The position numbers and the translations under genes are program-made. This document shows positions 52,767 to 60,505 of a DNA stretch of 64,000 nucleotides, piece by piece. The stretch covers positions 1 to 64,000 of the IMG/VR virus record IMGVR_UViG_3300028592_000008, one strand, 5' to 3'. A model generated the notes under the pieces. That model had not been told where the DNA came from. It worked only from the letters and a program-made list of their open reading frames with translations, and made no database searches. The DNA is from a virus. Each line of letters starts with the position of its first letter. Within the stretch, counting starts at the first letter, position 1.

Positions 52767-53055
52767 GCACTGGTCGAATTACGCGACGGTGTGGATGACG
52801 CCGGGGGGCCCGCACGACTGGAAGCATGACAACTCCGTCGAGGCCCGGATCGTCATCACGGCGTTCAAGTTCGATCTGTACCTGGCAACGAAGGACGAGC
52901 GGCATTTCGACATCGAGGCGCTCCGCGCGGCTTCCGGGGTGTACGTCCCGGGCTGGGTCGAGGTGAAGCTGGAGACCCAGGGGCACCGGCTCCCGGAATA
53001 CGTTTTGCGGATCGGCCAAGACTTCATCGAAAGGTTCAACGCTTCGCGAGGGTGA
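52597..53055 (+). CDS. HNH-like protein
   Basis: 152 residues. CVEHIWARHGAASEHWSNYA with following HDWKHDN near 44-78 recalls the His-rich core of HNH or NinG-type nucleases, but only one upstream Cys (CQYSA) fits, so the call is tentative. The GTG start at 52597 has GAGGTG upstream; ATG at 52606 is the alternative. Confidence 0.45.
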   Translation: MPKMSEQDKREMRREYLDAFPECQYSAAFGPDLQWPRIKRGQVCVEHIWARHGAASEHWSNYATVWMTPGGPHDWKHDNSVEARIVITAFKFDLYLATKDERHFDIEALRAASGVYVPGWVEVKLETQGHRLPEYVLRIGQDFIERFNASRG

Positions 53056-53112
53056 CCGCGGGTCGGAGTTTGTCTATGGTGTCTTCGGAGGATTGAATCC
53101 CCGGAGGGCAAC

Positions 53113-53508
53113 ATGATCGGTTTTCTGCCACATTTGATTGCCCAAACCCCAGTCGCTTCACAAATGCCGACGACTCTTGAGGGGGCGATCATCTTTATTG
53201 CGGTTAGTGCTGTAGTGGCGTCGCTGACCTTCATCAACAAACTTTCGACCGACAACCGGCTAGACCGGCAGGAGGAGCGGAAGAACATCGAGAAGATCGC
53301 TGATGCCGTAACTGCTGCGACCAACGAGTTTAAGACAGCGTCAGTTAAGATGCTGGACGAGCACAAGGAGGACCGCGAGGTCTACCAGGACTCTATGGCT
53401 GAACTGCAGCGGGAAATCTCCGCCGGATTCGCCTCCATGAAGACCGAGATGGCGGGCGTCAAAGATGCACTCAGGGAAAGCCGTCGCCTCCAAGGGGGCG
53501 GCGGATGA
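53113..53508 (+). CDS. Membrane protein with coiled coil, holin- or spanin-like
   Basis: 131 residues. One transmembrane segment at about 22-41 (EGAIIFIAVSAVVASLTFIN) and then a long charged coiled coil. Could be a pinholin-like, i-spanin-like or scaffold membrane protein. CGGAGGGCAAC precedes the ATG. It opens a run of small membrane proteins. Confidence 0.55.
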   Translation: MIGFLPHLIAQTPVASQMPTTLEGAIIFIAVSAVVASLTFINKLSTDNRLDRQEERKNIEKIADAVTAATNEFKTASVKMLDEHKEDREVYQDSMAELQREISAGFASMKTEMAGVKDALRESRRLQGGGG

Positions 53509-53804
53509 ATCCCGTGCTCGAGGAACTGTTGAGGAACCTCCAAGTCACACAATCGCGTATCTCCTGGCGGCACTCGATGCTCGTTCTGTGTGTGTCGACG
53601 GTGGTTACGTCGCTGGCCTGCGCGTACTTCACGCTCAAGTCAGAGCGGGATGTCTACATGCTGCTCGGCGAGGTGCGCGCGTTGCGGGACACAGTCGAGT
53701 CTTCCCGGTGCAACTGTCACTCGCTATCCAGGGGGCTGGGCAGCTTGAAGGGGGCGGGCGTGCGTGGGCATATGTCACTGGACGTTAAGCCGGGCGTCGA
53801 GTAG
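53505..53804 (+). CDS. Single-span membrane protein
   Basis: 99 residues, coupled by ATGA, with a transmembrane segment at about 24-44 (MLVLCVSTVVTSLACAYF) and a helical tail. A likely partner of the preceding protein, for example two-component holin or spanin. Confidence 0.5.
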   Translation: MNPVLEELLRNLQVTQSRISWRHSMLVLCVSTVVTSLACAYFTLKSERDVYMLLGEVRALRDTVESSRCNCHSLSRGLGSLKGAGVRGHMSLDVKPGVE

Positions 53805-53810
53805 CGTGAT

Positions 53811-53834
53811 ACCTGCTTTCTCTTTCCAGCAGGT
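53811..53834 (+). promoter_or_regulatory. Hairpin masking a ribosome-binding site
   Basis: ACCTGCT (53811-53817) pairs with AGCAGGT (53828-53834). The 3' arm contains the AGGTGA ribosome-binding site of the holin-like gene at 53841, so folding would hide it. This would delay or tune translation. Confidence 0.5.
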
Positions 53835-53840
53835 GACGTG

Positions 53841-54062
53841 ATGCAGAAGACGACTCTCCTCGGGATCATGGGCATCATCGGCGTCGTGATGGGCTTTCTC
53901 ACGGCGACCTTCGATGGAAACCCGGCAACGGTTCCGGATTCGCTTCCCTCGGTCATCCAGCAGATCACTACGCTCTGCGTGAGCGCGGGGCTGATCGTCT
54001 CGCGTGACAACAAGGTCTCCGACGAGCAGGCCGGAGCCGGGGACCTCGGGAAGAAGAAGTAG
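53841..54062 (+). CDS. Holin-like small membrane protein
   Basis: 73 residues with two hydrophobic segments (about 6-21 and 38-53) and a charged C-terminal tail ending KKK. This fits class II holins. ATG at 53841 or GTG at 53838. Confidence 0.55.
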   Translation: MQKTTLLGIMGIIGVVMGFLTATFDGNPATVPDSLPSVIQQITTLCVSAGLIVSRDNKVSDEQAGAGDLGKKK

Positions 54063-54076
54063 CTGGACCGTCCAGC

Positions 54077-54090
54077 GTTTCCCGGGAAAC
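54077..54090. promoter_or_regulatory. ParB/Noc-type palindrome, site 10
   Basis: Perfect 16-base form at 54076-54091 in the intergenic gap between the holin-like gene and the gene at 54120. Confidence 0.8.
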
Positions 54091-54119
54091 GAATCTCAGC
54101 CGGCCAAGGGGAGAGAGTC

Positions 54120-54689
54120 ATGCGCGTCACATACTTCACGGGCAACGACCGCCAGGGCACCAAGGCCTACGATGGCGAGATCGTCAGCGAGAACGATTCG
54201 ATTCTCGTGGTCCACAACGACCGGGGCGGGAACCGGACGATCGACAAGAGCCTGATCGTCAGCCGGTCGGACCAGCCGGACCTCCCGAAAGCGAAGAGCT
54301 CGACGGAGCTGGAGGCTGAGCGGAAGCGTAAGGTCGCCGCCCAGCAGGCACAGATCGCCCCGGCGATCGAAGTGGCGAACCCGGAGGCCAAGCCGCTCGA
54401 GCCTGGCCCGCTTGTCCCGATAGACATTGAGACGCCCGTCGCAAGCAACACGGAGTCCGGCGCGGAAAGCGAGTCGGTCGTGGGGGCCGCGTCGGACTCC
54501 GGTTCTTCCGAGGAAGCCAGCGTTTCCCGGGAAGCGACCGAGCAGGAAGCGGAAGCTCCGGCCGGCGGTTCGGGCGAGCCGGCGCCGCCTGCGACGGAAG
54601 GCGAGGGCAGCGACACGATTTCCGGGTCCGGCGAGGATCGTCCCTCCCCGGAGGCCTCGGAACTGAACACGTCGATGAAGGTCGACTGA
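54120..54689 (+). CDS. Hypothetical protein, paralogue of 54700-54888
   Basis: 189 residues. The first 60 form a small domain with YFTGNDRQGTKAYDGEIVSE and end in VSRSDQP, shared with the next gene. The rest is disordered, rich in Ser, Glu and Ala, and holds a one-mismatch palindrome (read V-S-R-E-A). Function unknown. Confidence 0.5.
   Translation: MRVTYFTGNDRQGTKAYDGEIVSENDSILVVHNDRGGNRTIDKSLIVSRSDQPDLPKAKSSTELEAERKRKVAAQQAQIAPAIEVANPEAKPLEPGPLVPIDIETPVASNTESGAESESVVGAASDSGSSEEASVSREATEQEAEAPAGGSGEPAPPATEGEGSDTISGSGEDRPSPEASELNTSMKVD
54522..54535. promoter_or_regulatory. One-mismatch palindrome copy
   Basis: GTTTCCCGGGAAGC, one base from the consensus, 445 bases from site 10. It may be a decayed or weak site. 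Confidence 0.5.
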
Positions 54690-54699
54690 GGGTAGAGCG

Positions 54700-54888
54700 A
54701 TGGCCGTCTTCGTGTATGACAAGGGCGACGGTGGTAAGCCGAAAACTTACACCGGCGAGATCATCACGGAGACGCCAACGCATCTCATCATCCGAAACAA
54801 CGCGGATGGCGTGCCGCGGAACTTTGTGAAGAGCAAGCTGGTGAGCCGGTCGGATCAGCCGCCGGCCGAGAAGCCGAAGGACGGGTGA
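54700..54888 (+). CDS. Small protein, paralogue of the preceding gene
   Basis: 62 residues, aligning by eye with the first 60 residues of the gene at 54120 (KTYTGEIITETPTHLIIRNN versus KAYDGEIVSENDSILVVHND, both followed by LVSRSDQP or IVSRSDQP). A tandem duplication of one small domain. Confidence 0.6.
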   Translation: MAVFVYDKGDGGKPKTYTGEIITETPTHLIIRNNADGVPRNFVKSKLVSRSDQPPAEKPKDG

Positions 54889-54889
54889 C

Positions 54890-55177
54890 ATGAACTGGAT
54901 CCAGCAGCATCCCTACATCACGGGGAGCCTCGGCGTTCTCCTGACGCTCATCGGGACGGTCGTCGTTCCGTTCGGCGACAAGATTATGGCCGGCGTGAAG
55001 GGGCTCCGGCGGGCTCCGGCGGCGGCCGAGGGCACCGACGAGGATCAGATGTCCGCAGACCTGTTCCGGATCGAGAAACACGCCCGGGACGAGTTGAAGG
55101 ACCAGCAGCTCGTCGACCTCCTGGGGCAGGCCCGGTCGCGGCTCATGATGGTCCGGACCACGAACGCTGCAGGGTGA
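54890..55177 (+). CDS. Membrane protein
   Basis: 95 residues: a membrane segment at about 10-31 (GSLGVLLTLIGTVVVPFG) and a charged helical C-terminal half. A possible member of the lysis or membrane cluster. The context GGGTGACATG overlaps the preceding stop. Confidence 0.5.
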   Translation: MNWIQQHPYITGSLGVLLTLIGTVVVPFGDKIMAGVKGLRRAPAAAEGTDEDQMSADLFRIEKHARDELKDQQLVDLLGQARSRLMMVRTTNAAG

Positions 55178-55178
55178 C

Positions 55179-55601
55179 ATGCGAGTCTTCGGTGCGATTT
55201 GTACGACGCTTGGCGGCTTCCTCCTGATCGCCCTCGCGGTGTCCGGCGGCGGTGGCGGACTTCTCCCCGCCACCCCTCCGCCGATTCCAGGAATCGCGAA
55301 GGCGTTTCTTGTCGTGCATGACCAGGCGAACCGCCGGAACCTCAAGCCGGACCAGCTCGCCGTCCTGACGTCGACGATCCTTGTCGACAAGCTGAATCAG
55401 AACGGCTTCCAGTCCCGGTATTGGGACAAGTCCAACGTCTTGAACGGCACGGGCCCCATTGCCGAGGCCGGCAAGAAAGTCCTGGCCGAGAACAAGCCCC
55501 TCCCGTGGATGCTGATCTCCAACGAGACGGCCGGGAAGGGGTACTCCGGCCCGGTGGAGACGCTGGACGGGGCATTGAAGCACGTCGACGAGGTCAAGTG
55601 A
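55179..55601 (+). CDS. Secreted or membrane-anchored hypothetical protein
   Basis: 140 residues. A signal-anchor at about 4-23 (FGAICTTLGGFLLIALAVSG) is followed by Gly- and Pro-rich linkers and an alpha/beta domain. Coupled to the protease gene that follows. Confidence 0.5.
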   Translation: MRVFGAICTTLGGFLLIALAVSGGGGGLLPATPPPIPGIAKAFLVVHDQANRRNLKPDQLAVLTSTILVDKLNQNGFQSRYWDKSNVLNGTGPIAEAGKKVLAENKPLPWMLISNETAGKGYSGPVETLDGALKHVDEVK

Positions 55602-55602
55602 G

Positions 55603-56421
55603 ATGCCGCAGTCATTCTTCTCGGACCTGCACAACCGGCTCGTCATCGACGACTCGAACTTCCAGAAGTACGTCCAGCCGGTGATCGACGGGGACGTACG
55701 GTTCCGCGGGTACAAGCCGCGCGACTGGAACGCGGAGCCGTACGGGTCGAGCGGCGTCGCGGTGCCGATGTCCATGCCGCTGATCCCCCGAACGGAGTGG
55801 GTCGAGCGGATCCGGGACATCAACAAGGCGAAGGGGCTGCTCAGCCAGCGGCGGAAGCAGGCCGGCATCGGTCCGTTCAACCAGCAGAACACGAACTTCT
55901 GCTGGGGCAACGGCGTCCTCAAGTGCTTCCAGATCCTCCGGATGCTGCAGGGGGAGGATTTCGTCGATCTCTCCCCGGCGTCCATCTGCTGCATGATCAC
56001 GAACTTCCAGAACGTCGGGGGCTGGGGGACGCAGTTCCTCAAGTACCTGAACTTGAAGGGGGCGGTCCCGGCGCAGTTCTGGCCGCACAACGCGATCAAC
56101 CGGAAGTACAACACCGCCGAGACGATGGCGATGCGGGCGAAGTTCCGCGTCCCGGACGGCGGGTGGTACGACATCGACCCCCGGCAGAGCTTCGATGCAA
56201 CGATGACGCTGGTCCTGCTCGGGATCCCGGTTGCCGTGGCCTACAACTGGTGGGGGCACCTTGTCCTGGCGGAAGATCCAATCGTTGACAAGGACGGCCG
56301 CTTCGGTCTGGGCGAACTGAATTCGTGGGGGCCGTGGGGCGAGAATGGCGACGGGACGTTCGTCCTGATGGAAGGCAAGGGGACGCCTTCGGAAGCCGTG
56401 GCCCCGGCCCTCGCGGTCTGA
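55603..56421 (+). CDS. Papain-like (C1) cysteine protease
   Basis: 272 residues with the clan CA layout: oxyanion Gln94/95 and nucleophile Cys100 in NQQNTNFCWGNGVLKCF, His219 in WWGHLVLA, and Asn240 in LNSWGPWGENGDGTFVL, the classic NSWGxxWGxxG block. No signal peptide; residues 1-90 may be a propeptide or targeting domain. A role in host proteolysis, virion maturation or cell-envelope attack is open. Confidence 0.78.
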   Translation: MPQSFFSDLHNRLVIDDSNFQKYVQPVIDGDVRFRGYKPRDWNAEPYGSSGVAVPMSMPLIPRTEWVERIRDINKAKGLLSQRRKQAGIGPFNQQNTNFCWGNGVLKCFQILRMLQGEDFVDLSPASICCMITNFQNVGGWGTQFLKYLNLKGAVPAQFWPHNAINRKYNTAETMAMRAKFRVPDGGWYDIDPRQSFDATMTLVLLGIPVAVAYNWWGHLVLAEDPIVDKDGRFGLGELNSWGPWGENGDGTFVLMEGKGTPSEAVAPALAV

Positions 56422-56426
56422 AGTAC

Positions 56427-56500
56427 ACCCCGTTAGCTCAATCGGGAGAGCACCGGTCTCCAAAGCCGGCGGTTGCCAGGTTCGATTCCGGCACGGGGTG
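56427..56500 (+). tRNA. tRNA-Trp (CCA)
   Basis: Acceptor ACCCCGT/ACGGGGT (7 pairs), TA, D arm GCTC/GAGC, anticodon arm CCGGT/GCCGG with loop CTCCAAA giving anticodon CCA, discriminator G as in bacterial tRNA-Trp. The T arm (GCCAG/CCGGC) has one mismatch and an 8-base loop. CCA is not encoded. It lies between two protease genes. Confidence 0.85.
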
Positions 56501-56530
56501 CTGAGTTCCTTTCTCTTTCGGAGGTTTGCG

Positions 56531-57514
56531 ATGTTGCGAAGGATGTTGTCTGGGCTCGTGATGGCCTGCGCGGGGCTGGTGTTTGGTGCGATCAGCGTGT
56601 CGACTCCGGGGCCGGGGGTCTCCGGCAATCTCAGCGCCCGGGAGTACCAGCCGGCGGACACGATTGGTCAGTACCCGGTGAATCCCAACGTCACGGTCGC
56701 CGATGACGTCGTCAGTCAGGGGGAGGTGGCCCCGGCGGCGAACACCTTTCCCGGTGAGGTACAGCTCCAGGCAAACGCGGAGGGAGCGTCGCCGGGCGTC
56801 GCCGCCTCGAGCTCGCCGCAGGTCTCGGCAATCCATGCAGTTCGCGTCATCGGCCGCAGTTCCGATCCCCGCAGCTACGGGCAGCGGGCAGAAGCCGGAG
56901 GAACCGCCGTCGCCGTGAAGGCCGACAAGCTCCACACGGCAAGCCATCTGACAGCCAGGCTGATGCCCGGGTGGACGATCGAGGTCGAGGTCGACGGAAA
57001 GTGGGTGGCTGCGACGTATGCCGGGGTCCCGGGAAAGGACCTGGCCGTGCTGACGATCCCAAACGGAAGCCTGCAGGGGGTCCCGGTGCGGGAGCCGATC
57101 TACGGCGAGCGGCTGACAGTGTACGGCCTCAAGACGAAGTCCTTCTCTCAGGGGACATACGCTGGGGACATGAACAAAGCCATCGGAAGTGGGCACGTCC
57201 CGCTCGACGTCGGACAGGCCCCGGCATTGGAAGGCGACAGCGGCGGCGGCGTCTTTGGGGATGACGGCGCTCTGGTCGGGACGATCAGTGGGAGCCCGGT
57301 GGACTCGCCGATGGTCGTCACGATGGTTCCGATCGTCAGTTCGCCCCCGGCCGCCGCGGCTGCACCGAAGCGAACGTCGAGCGTCTACGTCTCGGCGGAC
57401 CTGGCTCCGTCTTCCGGGAACTGCGTGAACGGGGTATGCTCGGCGCCACCCCAGCAGATGTACCAGCCCACCTTCGGGAAGCAGCGGCGGGGGGGCTTCG
57501 GCTTCAAGAAGTAA
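56531..57514 (+). CDS. Secreted trypsin-like (S1) serine protease
   Basis: 327 residues from the ATG at 56531 (CGGAGG upstream). A signal peptide precedes a disordered region; the protease domain is at about 105-275: His139 in LHTASH, Asp170 in GKDLAVL and Ser237 in ALEGDSGGGVFG. The C terminus is Ala/Pro-rich with two Cys and a basic end. Phage-borne secreted S1 proteases are unusual; degradation of envelope or surface proteins is an inference. Confidence 0.78.
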   Translation: MLRRMLSGLVMACAGLVFGAISVSTPGPGVSGNLSAREYQPADTIGQYPVNPNVTVADDVVSQGEVAPAANTFPGEVQLQANAEGASPGVAASSSPQVSAIHAVRVIGRSSDPRSYGQRAEAGGTAVAVKADKLHTASHLTARLMPGWTIEVEVDGKWVAATYAGVPGKDLAVLTIPNGSLQGVPVREPIYGERLTVYGLKTKSFSQGTYAGDMNKAIGSGHVPLDVGQAPALEGDSGGGVFGDDGALVGTISGSPVDSPMVVTMVPIVSSPPAAAAAPKRTSSVYVSADLAPSSGNCVNGVCSAPPQQMYQPTFGKQRRGGFGFKK

Positions 57515-57957
57515 TGTCCGCCACACGGCTCGATTCAAAGCAAGCCGCGGTTGCCCGGGATTGGATCCCTCGGGTGATCGCGGCTTGTTCCTCTTCCGGG
57601 GCTCAGTTCGGCGGCGCGGGGTTCAAGCTGTTTGGGCTCCCGGCGCCGCAGCGGGTGGCCGGGGCGGTGATCCTCGAGCTCATGTTCGGGGAGATCCGGC
57701 TGACGGACCAGTGGTTCCTCGATTGGGCGGCGGGGAAGCCGGTGCCGGTCGGGTCGCACACGATCGAGTTCCCGAAGCCGATGCCGATGCTGAAAACGCT
57801 GGCCGGCGGGGTGCGGCTGCAGTGGGAGGAGTCGCCGCGGATCGTCACGAACTTCGCGACCCGGCTGGTGGGAGTAGCCATCGCACACATCGACGCATAT
57901 CCTTCCCGTGCTGTTGCTGTCATCGAACGGGGTCCGGACCAAGTCTGGGAGTGGTAA
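57514..57957 (+). CDS. Hypothetical protein
   Basis: 147 residues, overlapping the protease stop. The middle (AGAVILELMFGEIRLTDQWF) looks globular; no membrane span. Function unknown. Confidence 0.55.
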   Translation: MSATRLDSKQAAVARDWIPRVIAACSSSGAQFGGAGFKLFGLPAPQRVAGAVILELMFGEIRLTDQWFLDWAAGKPVPVGSHTIEFPKPMPMLKTLAGGVRLQWEESPRIVTNFATRLVGVAIAHIDAYPSRAVAVIERGPDQVWEW

Positions 57958-57958
57958 A

Positions 57959-58222
57959 ATGTCGCGGGATATGCATGTTCTCGTGTTCGCTTTCGCTGTT
58001 TGCGTGGTCGCGTGGAGGCACAACGACCGGGTCGACGCGCTCGAGAAGGCGGAGACGGCCAGGGCGGCGGCCGAGGCCCGGCAGAAGGAGCCGGCCCTCG
58101 AGCACAGGCTGACCCGTGTCGAGCGGCAGATCATCATCCTCCAGCCGGTGATCGACGCGATCCATGGTGACGCGGAGAGTGTCCCGGAGCCGGCGGCAGA
58201 TCCGAAGGGGGTAGAGCTGTGA
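57959..58222 (+). CDS. Membrane-anchored coiled-coil protein
   Basis: 87 residues with a short hydrophobic segment at about 6-17 (VLVFAFAVCVVAW) and a heptad-rich helix (VDALEKAETARAAAEARQKE). GGGAGTGG precedes the ATG. Spanin-like in layout. Confidence 0.5.
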   Translation: MSRDMHVLVFAFAVCVVAWRHNDRVDALEKAETARAAAEARQKEPALEHRLTRVERQIIILQPVIDAIHGDAESVPEPAADPKGVEL

Positions 58223-58566
58223 ACTTGAGACGCAGGATGTTGCGGGCTGGGCGGCGGTCGTCGAAGTCGATGATGACGCTCTTGGAACTGGAGAAGGCCG
58301 GGGCGGTCAAGCCGGAGGAGCCGGAACCGCCGCGGCAGATCCTTCCTAAGCTGGTCATGGATATGGCGAACGACCGCATCCGTGGCGGGGCGTCGACGGC
58401 GGAGGCCCGGCAGTTCATCCTCGAGATGACGAAACCGGAGGGAGGCGAGCATGAAGGTCCGGGAGTGGAAGATCGTCAACCCGGTGTACCACTACGTCAT
58501 CCTCATCAGGCAAGGCGGGACGCTGAAGCAGGCGATCGCGTGGGCGAAGAAGAAGTTGGGGTGTGA
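58219..58566 (+). CDS. Hypothetical basic protein with overlapping tail
   Basis: 115 residues from a GTG. The first 75 residues are basic and helical; the last 40 are out-of-frame-like low complexity over the next gene's start (116-base overlap). The functional unit is probably the first part. Confidence 0.45.
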   Translation: MNLRRRMLRAGRRSSKSMMTLLELEKAGAVKPEEPEPPRQILPKLVMDMANDRIRGGASTAEARQFILEMTKPEGGEHEGPGVEDRQPGVPLRHPHQARRDAEAGDRVGEEEVGV

Positions 58567-58804
58567 GTTCCGGATTAAGGGGCATGTGACTGTCGGCCGG
58601 ATCTTCATCAAGGATGACGAGATCACGCACTGCATCTGGTTCCCGGAGAAGCCCGGGGGCGGGACGGTGGCGCACGAGGCGTACCACTCGATCATGCACG
58701 TCATGGAGTCCGTTGGCATGGAGCGGCCGACGCGGGAGAACGAGGAGGCCTACGCCTATCTGTTGGCGTGGACAGTGATTGAAATCGGGAGGCTGCTCTG
58801 GTGA
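58451..58804 (+). CDS. HEXXH metallopeptidase-like protein
   Basis: 117 residues with HEAYHSIMHVM (75-85), an HEXXH zinc motif, and acidic residues at 98-99 followed by YAYLLAW in the place of a third ligand. Small proteins of this type are known in phages but rarely characterised. CGGAGGGAGG precedes the ATG. Confidence 0.65.
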   Translation: MKVREWKIVNPVYHYVILIRQGGTLKQAIAWAKKKLGCEFRIKGHVTVGRIFIKDDEITHCIWFPEKPGGGTVAHEAYHSIMHVMESVGMERPTRENEEAYAYLLAWTVIEIGRLLW

Positions 58805-58989
58805 CGCACGGACTCTTTTCACCGGAGCTCGCCGAGAAGTGGAAGCGGGCCGATCTCGCCGAGAGTCTCCGGTGCCATCGAGTGTGGACGGGGATCGCCA
58901 CGGGCCGGATTCGCCAAGTGAAGCATGACCCGCCTTGCACGGTGCAGGACGGGAAGATTTCGTGCCGGTCATTCCCGGCGGGAGGTTGA
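58801..58989 (+). CDS. Small hypothetical protein
   Basis: 62 residues from a GTG that overlaps the preceding stop. Start MTHGLFSPELAEKWKRADLA, ending with two cysteines (PPCTVQDGKISC). No family recognised. Confidence 0.5.
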   Translation: MTHGLFSPELAEKWKRADLAESLRCHRVWTGIATGRIRQVKHDPPCTVQDGKISCRSFPAGG

Positions 58990-58990
58990 G

Positions 58991-59428
58991 ATGGAACGAC
59001 GCGGGTTTCTGAGGACGATGGCGGCGGTGGCGCTCGGGGCCCTCGGCTTCCGGGCAGCGAAGGGGGCGAATGGAACGCACCATGAATACTCCGCTTCGCA
59101 TGTTCGGCCGTACCAGCCGAGCGCCGCTGGGGGCGACTTCGGAGGTTGGAATTGCAAGACCTACATCCCGGACAAGGAGTGGTTCGAGATGCGAAAGCTC
59201 CCGGCCGGGTATTCATGGAAGAGGTGGGTCGGGAAGTGCCAGTTGCTTTGCCACCCGGACCGCCGCATGGTGGAGATCCGCTTCAACCGGATCGAGGACT
59301 CGCCGATGCTGGATCAGCTATGCGGGTTCTACGTCGTCCGGATCGACGAGTTCGTTCGTCGGCACGTCTACCGATTCCCCAGGGGCGGCCAGTCCGAGTG
59401 GGGGCCTGGCTGGCACCGTCCGGAGTAA
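58991..59428 (+). CDS. Tat-exported hypothetical protein
   Basis: 145 residues. The start MERRGFLRTMAAVALGALGF is a twin-arginine signal (RRGFLR plus hydrophobic stretch), so the protein is exported folded. The mature part has four cysteines (WNCKT, GKCQLLCH, QLCGF) and many aromatic residues. A phage protein using Tat export is uncommon. Confidence 0.6.
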   Translation: MERRGFLRTMAAVALGALGFRAAKGANGTHHEYSASHVRPYQPSAAGGDFGGWNCKTYIPDKEWFEMRKLPAGYSWKRWVGKCQLLCHPDRRMVEIRFNRIEDSPMLDQLCGFYVVRIDEFVRRHVYRFPRGGQSEWGPGWHRPE

Positions 59429-59545
59429 GGTGGCCTTGCCATGCATGAGGGGGTGACGTAGACTTCCGCCGCTCGGTGTCGAATGCCCGGTGGGAGTACA
59501 GGTTAGTTCCTCTCGCCAAGCCCTTGTCGACCATGAGCCCCTCCA

Positions 59546-59575
59546 AAGCCGCCCGATCTGGGCGGCTTCTTTTTT
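59546..59575 (+). terminator. Rho-independent terminator
   Basis: AAGCCGCCC (59546-59554) pairs with GGGCGGCTT (59560-59568) around a 5-base loop, followed by CTTTTTT. It ends the membrane/protease operon. Confidence 0.92.
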
Positions 59576-59770
59576 GCCCGGGCGTTCTTGACGCTCCGGG
59601 AACCGGCGATAGAGTTGCCGCGCCGGCGCGATGCCATCCCTTCAGCAAGGAACCATTGCACTAAGCGTGGAAGGTGGGGCCAGACTGGTTTGGTGGCTTA
59701 CGTCCCATGTTCGCCAGTCCGCCCTGCCTTCCTCGCCGGCGCTGAAGCTGAAAAACGAACGGGTGACATC

Positions 59771-60505
59771 TTGGAACTGATCGACAGGGAGGCCCGGCTG
59801 GGTCTCGAGAAACGGCGTGCCATCTATTCCGCGGACGAGCGGTTCCGGTACGCGCTGCACATCGAATTCGGGGACGACCTGTTCCCGGGAGTGAGCCCCT
59901 CCTACGTCGCGTACATCGGCCTCAATCCATCGACCGCCACAGAGAACGAGGACGACCCGACCGTCAGGCGGTGCAAGGAGCGGGCGCGGCGGATGGGGTT
60001 CGGCGGGATGGTGATGCTGAACCTCTACGCCTTCCGGGACACTGATCCCCGGAAGCTCAAGGAGGCGGGGTATCCCGTGGGCCCGGCGAATGACCGAACT
60101 GTCCGAGCTGTCTGCGAAGAGGCCGGGATGGTTATCCTTGCCTACGGTCAGCTTGGCGAGGCGGAGCGGGTGAAGGCCCTCTTGAGCGTGCTCGAGGGGA
60201 TTCCTTGCCACTGCCTCGGGGTGACTCAGTCGGGGCGGCCGAAGCATCCGCTCTATCTGTCGTACGACGTCAAACCAGTCCCTTACGAGTTTGGAGCCGG
60301 CGATGCGGTCGATCGAAGAGATTCAGGCGCAGCTCGTGGCGAGCTACGGGTCGGAGAAGACGACGTCGTCGATGGCGGCGGCGAACAGCGCGTCCCGGGA
60401 AGGGGTGGCGATTGTCATGGCGATCGCGGAGAAGGAAGGTTTCTCTGGGGATCGCTCCCGGCGGACGAATCGCAAGCTGAATCGGGAGATGTCCCATCGG
60501 TATGA
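59771..60505 (+). CDS. DUF1643 family protein
   Basis: 244 residues from the TTG at 59771 (context GGGTGACATC). Family signature: YIGLNPSTATENEDDPTVRRC, a following MNLYAFRDTDPRKL block and PVGPANDR. The activity of DUF1643 is not established. After about residue 180 the frame becomes low complexity, running 203 bases into the next gene. Confidence 0.75.
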   Translation: MELIDREARLGLEKRRAIYSADERFRYALHIEFGDDLFPGVSPSYVAYIGLNPSTATENEDDPTVRRCKERARRMGFGGMVMLNLYAFRDTDPRKLKEAGYPVGPANDRTVRAVCEEAGMVILAYGQLGEAERVKALLSVLEGIPCHCLGVTQSGRPKHPLYLSYDVKPVPYEFGAGDAVDRRDSGAARGELRVGEDDVVDGGGEQRVPGRGGDCHGDRGEGRFLWGSLPADESQAESGDVPSV

